A stretch of DNA of 45,793 bases from a virus. The stretch covers positions 1 to 45,793 of IMG/VR virus record IMGVR_UViG_3300032287_000839; one strand, given 5' to 3'. A program made the position numbers and the translations under genes. The notes under the pieces are model-generated. The model did no database searches. It was given only the letters and a program-made list of their open reading frames with translations, and was not told the DNA's origin. Shown piece by piece: positions 40,239 through 45,793 of the stretch (position 1 is the stretch's first letter; each line of letters starts with the position of its first letter).

Positions 40239-40688
40239 TTAGCAAGAGAGTAAAGATAGTACACCACCAGCATTAACTAAAAGTCTAGTCATACCTTGAG
40301 AAATTACATATCCTTCTGTTACAGGAACAGTTAATCCGATATTTGTGAAGATTGCAACTCCTGGTGCTAATGTTGGTGAAGCTGAATAGAACGTGATTTC
40401 CCCTTCTGTAGTGGTACTACATGCATCCTCTGCATTTGCCCAAAAATTTCTAGTAAATGTTCCTGAACCTGAGGTTGTAGTTGTTGATGTTGTGCTAGTT
40501 GATGTGCTTGTAGAACTAGTTGATGTAGTTGTTGTAGTTGGTGGAATGTATTCACAACATTCTGATATTGCAATTTCTTGCCATTTTCCTACTGTAGGTT
40601 TCTTTCTTCTAAAGATAAGACTACCTGCAACTACTCTGTTACTACCATCGTAGCGAACATAAGCTTTTAAGTTTTGATTGCTTCCCAT
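40239..40688 (-). CDS. Modular virion-type protein with one AYVRYD repeat and Thr/Ser linker
   Basis: 149 residues. One copy of the repeat (KAYVRYDGSNRVVAGSLIFR), then a Thr/Ser linker at 51-74, and a C-terminal beta domain with FYSASPTLAPGVAIFTNIGL and TRLLVNAGGVLSLLSC. A related C-terminal pattern (YTSPTL...) is found in the 218-residue protein at 42762. This and the next gene look like products of shuffling a head, a linker and a tip. Function in the virion is inferred. Confidence 0.66.
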   Translation of the reverse strand: MGSNQNLKAYVRYDGSNRVVAGSLIFRRKKPTVGKWQEIAISECCEYIPPTTTTTSTSSTSTSTSTTSTTTTSGSGTFTRNFWANAEDACSTTTEGEITFYSASPTLAPGVAIFTNIGLTVPVTEGYVISQGMTRLLVNAGGVLSLLSC

Positions 40689-40708
40689 AATTTTAATTTT
40701 TAATTAGG

Positions 40709-41728
40709 TTAATAGTTTAGGTTATATTTGTTTTTTAATTCGATCAATTTTGTTACATAGTAGTGTGTACCATGTTTCTTTGCATTCTCATCATTTAAGA
40801 CAACTTGCATGTGTGTATCTCTGAAAGGATCTTTACCTGTATGATAAGCTCCTTTATAGAAAGCTGGATAACTTCCCATATTTTGTTGAGTTATACCAGC
40901 ATTATGAAACAATCCAAGTCTTTCAACCTTCTCTATAGAATCTGATGCCCAAGAGAATTCCATTTCAGGAATGTTTTTAGTTTCAATATCTCTCAACCAA
41001 AGGTTCCATAACACAGCCCACATATCTGCACACCAGCTTTGAAATCCTTTATCTTCACTAGCAAAGAATTGCCCATTTATATGTTGAAGATATTTACGAA
41101 TGATGATACAATCATTCATCACCTTGTGCCAAAACTTAGCATCTACATTCTTTAAGAAGTATTGAGCTCCTCCAGAATGATCGTTGTTAGCTTCAGCTAT
41201 TTCTCTAGAGATACCTATTAAGCTTGTAAGCTCAGCAAGTACGTCTCTAGTTTTGTATTCTTCCAATTTATCAGCTTTTACCTGATGTATTTTACTATCA
41301 AAATATGTAGCATTTATGTAGCTGTTTGTATCAGAAAGATAACATATATCATCGTTGATATACTCATCCACATTAAATTTATCTGTAAATAGAATATCAC
41401 AGTCACAGTAGAACACTGCTTTAGCACTCATCTCAGGATGATCCTGGAAATATCTCATTAATACATATGGACGTAGAACAGGAATATAAGTTCCTAGATG
41501 TTGGCTAACATCTCCACCATCCTTGTAATAAGCAAATTGTGCTTCTGGATATAAATCTTCTATCTTTTGCCATTTGTCACTCTTCTCTCTGAAGCTAGGA
41601 GTGTACACAAGTACAATAGCTTTGTCTGAGTGACCAATTTCTTTTAAACTTTCTAACCATGCATGAACCTGCCAAGTATAGTAAGTATCATCTGGCTGAG
41701 CGGCTACAAATCTTAATTCTTTACTCAT
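40709..41728 (-). CDS. GT-A fold glycosyltransferase-like protein within the tail block
   Basis: 339 residues from ATG 41728 (MSKELRFVAAQPDD); the ATG at 41758 overlaps the homing endonuclease stop and adds an unrelated lead. VFYCDCDILF contains the DxD (about 109-111), and DHSGGAQYFLKNVDAKFWHK and the HNAGITQ segment resemble acceptor/donor motifs of GT8-like enzymes. It could decorate the Thr/Ser-rich proteins next to it; that is inference. Confidence 0.68.
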   Translation of the reverse strand: MSKELRFVAAQPDDTYYTWQVHAWLESLKEIGHSDKAIVLVYTPSFREKSDKWQKIEDLYPEAQFAYYKDGGDVSQHLGTYIPVLRPYVLMRYFQDHPEMSAKAVFYCDCDILFTDKFNVDEYINDDICYLSDTNSYINATYFDSKIHQVKADKLEEYKTRDVLAELTSLIGISREIAEANNDHSGGAQYFLKNVDAKFWHKVMNDCIIIRKYLQHINGQFFASEDKGFQSWCADMWAVLWNLWLRDIETKNIPEMEFSWASDSIEKVERLGLFHNAGITQQNMGSYPAFYKGAYHTGKDPFRDTHMQVVLNDENAKKHGTHYYVTKLIELKNKYNLNY

Positions 41729-41729
41729 A

Positions 41730-42323
41730 TTATATAGTTGTTGGTTTATATCTATCATCTCTTTTTAAAATAGGAGTGGTGTTAGATCTCCAACTTTTTC
41801 CATATATAATCTGCCTTATAATTGATAAACTAACACCTATAAGTTCAGAAACTTCTTTTGTGGTTTTTCCTGAGTTATATAATTCTTTAAGAATAGTAAC
41901 TTTTTCATCTGTAAGAGTAGCTCTACTATTTCCTTCACCTGCTCTACTAGGTTGTAATCCTAATTTATAAGCATGTAATTGATTTTCTGAATTAGTAACC
42001 CACTCAAGATTTACAACACTATTATCAGTTTTTATACCATTAATGTGATTTATTTGAGTATATCCTTCAGGCTTTATTAAGAAAGCACTAGATACAAGTT
42101 TGTGAACTAATCTAGTATGAGTTCCATTTTTACGAAGCCTAACTTCAGGATATCCCTTTTTATTAAGCATCTGTTTCATTTCTTGTCCTCTAGTCAATCT
42201 AAGCCCACTTCTACCTTGTTTAAGTCTATCTATTCCTCTAATTTTACCAAGACTACTTGCCTGATATCCATCAAAGTCAGGAATATTTCTCCATTCTTCA
42301 CAGATAAATTTTAAATCCTTCAT
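41730..42323 (-). CDS. NUMOD4-HNH homing endonuclease
   Basis: 197 residues. NUMOD4 motif EEWRNIPDFDGYQASSLGKI at about 9-28, then an HNH_3 core, KLVSSAFL and INHINGIKTDNSVVNLEWVT, and a helix-turn-helix (TTKEVSELIGVSLSIIRQII) at the C-terminus, the standard domain order. It stands between a structural-type gene and the glycosyltransferase gene and is probably a selfish insertion. Its first ATG is 28 bases before the 122-residue gene's stop. Confidence 0.88.
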   Translation of the reverse strand: MKDLKFICEEWRNIPDFDGYQASSLGKIRGIDRLKQGRSGLRLTRGQEMKQMLNKKGYPEVRLRKNGTHTRLVHKLVSSAFLIKPEGYTQINHINGIKTDNSVVNLEWVTNSENQLHAYKLGLQPSRAGEGNSRATLTDEKVTILKELYNSGKTTKEVSELIGVSLSIIRQIIYGKSWRSNTTPILKRDDRYKPTTI

Positions 42324-42351
42324 ATGTAGTTTTTGTTGGTTTGTTTTACTT

Positions 42352-42720
42352 TTATGGAGCTATAGTAGTAGTGGTGGTTGTTGTAGTATGAGAATCTATA
42401 CAAGGTTGACAATCACTAGGAGTGTCCCATACATATTCAATAGTTCCAACATCTTCAGGACCTGTTGCTGCATCTACAATAAACCAACATTCAGGAGTGG
42501 CATTATTAACAATAGTACCTTCTGCTAATGTACCAGCACCAGTGTATTTAATTACATGGTATTCCATTCTCTCACAACCAGCTACATTATAATAAGTTGC
42601 AGTCTGTGGAGCAATTACAACATTACCTGCCACTTGTGTTAATATTTCTAATTGTTTAGAGATTTGCCAAAGCAAATTAGCTTTTTGACTCCATCCTATT
42701 TGTCTACTTGGTATTGCCAT
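42352..42720 (-). CDS. Modular virion-type protein ending in a Thr tract
   Basis: 122 residues. The N-terminus MAIPSRQIGWSQKANLLWQI is shared with the 218-residue protein upstream (MAIPSRQIGWGTEENLLWQI), then KQLE.LT.V. A beta-rich middle follows (GCERMEYHVIKYTGAGTLAE). The last 13 residues are a run of eight Thr and IAP, and the protein stops there, as if the domain after a linker had been lost. Probably a virion protein or adaptor. Confidence 0.62.
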   Translation of the reverse strand: MAIPSRQIGWSQKANLLWQISKQLEILTQVAGNVVIAPQTATYYNVAGCERMEYHVIKYTGAGTLAEGTIVNNATPECWFIVDAATGPEDVGTIEYVWDTPSDCQPCIDSHTTTTTTTTIAP

Positions 42721-42761
42721 TTTATTTTTTACTTTAATATTTACTTAACCTTTTATTTATT

Positions 42762-43418
42762 CTAACAAGCTGTCTTGTTTGATAATTCACCAGGATTAAC
42801 AGCTCCAACTGTATAACTAAACCCACCATAAGAAAAATAAGTATTACTTGTAAATGGAGTGGCAAGTGTTGGTGAGGTGTACAATATCGTTCCGTTATCA
42901 AATGCTGTACCACAAGCAACAAAAGCATTAAATACAGAACTACCTGTACAAGCGTCTCCTTGAGATACGTCAGAAACTAGACCACCTCCAATGTAACTAA
43001 CGCTTTGGAAACCGAATATGCCATCAATTCCTGTAGCTCCGTAACTATATTTACCAGTTGTATTAAAATATGTTTGACCCAATTCTACTTCAATTGTTAA
43101 TGATGTATCCGTATATAATTGGGTTCCAATAGTTAATACAGAGTCTGCTGAGTAATAGTTACTAGGACTAACTGGTCCAGTTAGACAATTTGCAGTTTCT
43201 GTACTAGTAGAACCTAATGAGTAAGTATAATAACCAGGAAAAGTTGTTGTTGTACTTGTTGTGGTGCTTGTTGTAGAGCTAGTAGAGCTAGTGGTTGTGG
43301 TGGTTGTATTACCATTAATGTTGTATACAACCCTAGTAAGGTATTCTAATTGTTTAGATATCTGCCACAAAAGATTCTCTTCTGTTCCCCAGCCTATCTG
43401 TCTAGATGGAATTGCCAT
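42762..43418 (-). CDS. Modular virion-type protein with MAIPSRQIGW head
   Basis: 218 residues. Head 1-33 as in the 122-residue protein, Thr/Ser linker at about 38-59, then beta-rich domains with a repeated pattern (GTQLYTDTSLTIEVELGQTY, and GTILYTSPTLATPFTSNTYF) and Cys at the ends. The pattern YT-x(2)-L-T resembles beta-sheet repeats in phage tail or decoration proteins. The frame ends 38 bases before the next gene's start. Confidence 0.66.
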   Translation of the reverse strand: MAIPSRQIGWGTEENLLWQISKQLEYLTRVVYNINGNTTTTTTSSTSSTTSTTTSTTTTFPGYYTYSLGSTSTETANCLTGPVSPSNYYSADSVLTIGTQLYTDTSLTIEVELGQTYFNTTGKYSYGATGIDGIFGFQSVSYIGGGLVSDVSQGDACTGSSVFNAFVACGTAFDNGTILYTSPTLATPFTSNTYFSYGGFSYTVGAVNPGELSNKTAC

Positions 43419-43420
43419 GA

Positions 43421-44578
43421 TTAATATGTTTTATTTAGTATAAATATATCGCTGTATATGTTGTTTCCTGTAGATGCAGATCCCCATTCAACTGTTATGT
43501 CTAATGTATTAGAAACTGTTGTGTCAAATGTTGTGTTGTTCACTACATTAAATCCAAATCCTTGAACAGAAGCATTGTTAGTTTTTGTGTAATGAAAACT
43601 ACCTAATGATACAATAGATGCTACACCAGCACCTCCAATTTGTCTAATAGTGAAATCAACATTCAAAGACCATATATCATCTGTAACAGCACTTCCAAGG
43701 TTTTGTAAACCACTATCTAGAAGAAGAACAGCTCCTGTCCTCATTCTAATTCTTATAGTTTGATTATTTGTAGCGTTAATAACACCACCAAGAATTGCTC
43801 TAAAAGAATCACCAACACTAAAACCATTAGCAGGAACACTCAATGTACCCACTCCTGATCCAATAATTGTTGTTTCAGCTGTTGTATTTGTAACAATAGT
43901 ACTGTTGGCTGTTTGAGAATATAATCCATACACCACAGGTAAAGGAAGTACAGGAGAAGTTCCTGAAGAGCCACTGGTACCTGCTGTACCTGAAGTTCCA
44001 GCTACACCTTGTATGCCTTGCACTCCCTGAGGACCTTGCAATCCTGATGTTCCTGATGAGCCATTAGCTCCAGATGTACCAGAAGAACCATCTCCTCCAG
44101 CAGCACCTTCTAAGTTAACTGTCCAAGAAGAATATGTTCCACTTCCTATCACTGTAATAGGAGGACCAATAACTAATGCACCTGTACCAGCATTATAACT
44201 TACAACACTACACACTTGATGATTATTTACATCATAAGTGATGATTATATCTTGAGCTGGTGTATAAGCTAAACCAGTTTCAACAGTTAATGTTGTAGAT
44301 GTTCCTAATGTAAATTCTGTAGTTGATGTTGTTCTATATCTATCACCAGCAGCACCAGAACTACCAGATGTTCCAGCTGAACCAGCCACACCTTGAGTAC
44401 CTTGTGTACCTTGTACACCTTGAGGACCAGTTTGTCCCACTGCTCCATTGATACCAGAAGTACCAGAAGTACCTGATGTTCCAATATTGACAAAATCATC
44501 TAGATTTAACCAACCTTCGTACCCATCACATGGATTACAAATTTCTCTCCAGAATCCTGGTTTTATAAAAGTAGGCAT
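43421..44578 (-). CDS. Collagen-like tail fibre-type protein
   Basis: 385 residues. Cys-containing head (KPGFWREICNPCDGYEGW), collagen-type G-x-y repeats at about 33-79 (GTSGTSGTSGINGAVGQTGP and on) and about 164-210, separated by a beta domain of about 80 residues, then a C-terminal beta domain of about 170 residues. Collagen-like repeats form trimeric shafts in phage fibres. No receptor-binding motif can be read. It starts 17 bases after a probable promoter -7 box, and its stop is 2 bases from the next gene's ATG. Confidence 0.75.
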   Translation of the reverse strand: MPTFIKPGFWREICNPCDGYEGWLNLDDFVNIGTSGTSGTSGINGAVGQTGPQGVQGTQGTQGVAGSAGTSGSSGAAGDRYRTTSTTEFTLGTSTTLTVETGLAYTPAQDIIITYDVNNHQVCSVVSYNAGTGALVIGPPITVIGSGTYSSWTVNLEGAAGGDGSSGTSGANGSSGTSGLQGPQGVQGIQGVAGTSGTAGTSGSSGTSPVLPLPVVYGLYSQTANSTIVTNTTAETTIIGSGVGTLSVPANGFSVGDSFRAILGGVINATNNQTIRIRMRTGAVLLLDSGLQNLGSAVTDDIWSLNVDFTIRQIGGAGVASIVSLGSFHYTKTNNASVQGFGFNVVNNTTFDTTVSNTLDITVEWGSASTGNNIYSDIFILNKTY

Positions 44579-44594
44579 AGAAAAAATTAATGTT

Positions 44595-44625
44595 CAAAGA
44601 TATGTTGTTTTTTACTATAAGCAAT
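44595..44625 (-). promoter_or_regulatory. Probable promoter of the collagen-like gene unit
   Basis: On the minus strand ATTG (44625-44622), 19 bases, then TATCTTTG (44602-44595). The -7 box fits TAnnTTTG, the -33 box deviates by one base. A 13-bp inverted repeat TTGGTATAACCAA (44639-44651) and two direct repeats AAATTGATTA (44650-44659, 44665-44674) lie just upstream and may be regulatory. Confidence 0.6.
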
Positions 44626-44671
44626 GAGGTTTCCAAAATTGGTATAACCAAATTGATTATAATTAAATTGA

Positions 44672-45793
44672 TTAGAGATTCACCTTACTACCCACCACAG
44701 CAAACATTAAAACAGGTATGCTTGGGTTAGTGCTTACACTAGTCTTAAGTCCTGTGTTAAACTTAAATCTTTTGGTGATTGAGTAGTCTATATTGAAGCC
44801 TGTAAGGAACATCATATCTTCACTTACTGTAAAGGTTTTATCCTTTGTTCCATAAGTTACAGGGCTCCCAGAGATATATAGGTCAGGAGATATAGTCAAT
44901 CTTCTATTAATGCTAAACGGTTTAGTGTAAAACATTAATAATGAATGAGTTGTAGTGTATTGTTTTTCGTTAGCACCATAGCTTGCAGAGGCTACACTGA
45001 TTGTAGCATTAGCACCTGCAACACCCCATTTCCCCATAGGGAATATCTTAGCGTATGTTACAAACCCAAACAAATTACCAAAGGCATATGCTATTGTGCC
45101 ACCATAATTAGTTATGTTGTCAAGTTTTCCTTGATCATTCATATTCATCACTGTGTATCTTCCTGATAGAGCAAACTGTTTTAAGTTGCTCCACACCATA
45201 CCAGTTACTCCCCAGCTCACATCACCTGCCATAGATGTTTGTGATATACCTGAGGTAGCTATAAGTTGTATTGAGTTGTCTAATGTTTGTCCTCCTGTAA
45301 GATCAGAGTTGAATAGTATAGGGTTCATCTTAGCTTGAGACTTACCTCCACCTTTACCACCTGACTTACCCCCTCCCCCCTTGCTCTCAGATTTAGATTC
45401 TGATTTTGATTCTCCTGATGAGCTAGAAGATTCTGATCCACCACCACCATCACCTCCTGAAGCTACAGCACTTGAGGCTGCAGAGGATGCAGCAGAACCA
45501 GCTGCTGAACTAACAGCACTTCCTACAGCTGATGAGACAGCAGTTGCTGTAACAAGTGTAGTAGTTTGTGTTGTTTGAGCCACTGAGCACGGAGATAATG
45601 CTTGCTGTTCTTTGTAAACTTGATTGATCCAGGTTTGGAAAGCCCCACTATAAACATCACTAGCTGTAAAAGCTTTAGATTTATTATAAAAAACAATAAC
45701 GGTAGAGCCAGTAAGAGGTATAGAAAAAGTGCTCGTAACTTTAGTACAAGGGTCTGTAAAGGTTTGTATAAGAGTTTGAGAATACGCATATAC
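44672..45793 (-). CDS. Gly/Ser-rich protein with barrel-like C-terminus (5' end outside window)
   Basis: The frame is open from the right edge of the window to the stop at 44672, so at least 373 residues; the GTG at 45583 is internal, because upstream residues (TLIQTFTDPCTKVTSTFSIP and on) look coding. After that comes an Ala/Ser-rich stretch, then a Gly/Ser/Lys-rich linker (GGGGSESSSSSGESKSE). The last 200 residues have alternating beta strands with aromatic ends, such as WGVTGMVWSNLKQFALSGRY and KRFKFNTGLKTSVS, like an outer-membrane or fibre-type barrel. Strand and position suggest a virion protein. Confidence 0.6.
   Translation of the reverse strand, partial: VYAYSQTLIQTFTDPCTKVTSTFSIPLTGSTVIVFYNKSKAFTASDVYSGAFQTWINQVYKEQQALSPCSVAQTTQTTTLVTATAVSSAVGSAVSSAAGSAASSAASSAVASGGDGGGGSESSSSSGESKSESKSESKGGGGKSGGKGGGKSQAKMNPILFNSDLTGGQTLDNSIQLIATSGISQTSMAGDVSWGVTGMVWSNLKQFALSGRYTVMNMNDQGKLDNITNYGGTIAYAFGNLFGFVTYAKIFPMGKWGVAGANATISVASASYGANEKQYTTTHSLLMFYTKPFSINRRLTISPDLYISGSPVTYGTKDKTFTVSEDMMFLTGFNIDYSITKRFKFNTGLKTSVSTNPSIPVLMFAVVGSKVNL

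Noticed and set aside
45381-45578. Plus-strand ORF rich in acidic residues and Pro
   Set aside because: It is the reverse complement of the Gly/Ser/Ala linker of the minus-strand gene.
45583-45583. GTG at 45583 as the start of the barrel-like protein
   Set aside because: The frame stays open upstream to the window edge and the upstream residues look coding, so the true start lies outside.

Overview
The window is a piece of a large, AT-rich, tailed-bacteriophage genome (or provirus) whose host is most likely a member of the Bacteroidota. Phage identity rests on a large terminase, an rIIA/rIIB pair, a full replication set and tail-type collagen-like proteins. The host call rests on promoters of the Bacteroidota type (TTTG, about 19 nt, TAnnTTTG) and on AT-rich starts without clear Shine-Dalgarno sequences. 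The gene set (family B polymerase, helicase, Sak4-like ATPase, SSB, primase, UDG fold, dUTPase, IHF/HU-like protein near the terminase, lysine-rich KKAQSG proteins) resembles crAss-like phages and their relatives. I cannot prove that placement without portal, capsid or phylogeny.

Layout. (1) 1-2416, minus strand: a packed operon that starts at a near-perfect promoter at 2430-2460 and reads winged-helix protein, HU/IHF-like protein, zinc-ribbon protein, three small unknowns and the 5' part of the large terminase, which runs off the left edge. (2) 2417-2870: a divergent non-coding region with C/G runs and inverted repeats. (3) 2871-7876, plus strand: a solitary 139-codon gene, a gap with a perfect parS-like palindrome (3407-3422), then many very small genes, several encoding single-pass membrane peptides, with three rho-independent terminators among the first ones. 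(4) 7879-26849, plus: replication and recombination module (family B polymerase, thioredoxin, helicase-loader-like protein, DnaB-like helicase, SF2 helicase, Sak4-like ATPase, SSB, DnaG-like primase, DUF932-like protein, UDG-fold protein, rIIA, rIIB, HNH, PD-(D/E)XK nuclease, MazG-like). (5) 26850-34383, plus: frameshifted endonuclease VII-like gene, class II ribonucleotide reductase, RecA with an elaborate control region, dUTPase, a membrane HExxH protein, GroES-like co-chaperonin, and two glycosyltransferases flanking a methyltransferase. (6) A bidirectional terminator at 34389-34416. (7) 34417-45793, minus: genes of virion type. Reading in the direction of transcription these are a glycine/serine-rich protein with a barrel-like C-terminus (5' end outside the window), a collagen-like protein, four modular proteins with Thr/Ser linkers or a terminal Thr tract, a homing endonuclease, a glycosyltransferase, a trypsin-like protease, a Dps-like protein, two small proteins and a run of seven small lysine-rich proteins, most of which share an N-terminal MATxKK...KKAQSG tag.

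The two minus-strand blocks probably belong to one long late region on a circular or circularly permuted genome: it would start at 2416, pass through the terminase and the unseen capsid genes, and come back through the tail genes to 34417. The plus strand carries the early, replication and nucleotide genes. The most unusual points are the parS-like site, the tagged lysine-rich family, the Thr/Ser-linker proteins beside glycosyltransferases, a UDG-fold protein without its catalytic Asp, and the operator-like array in front of recA.
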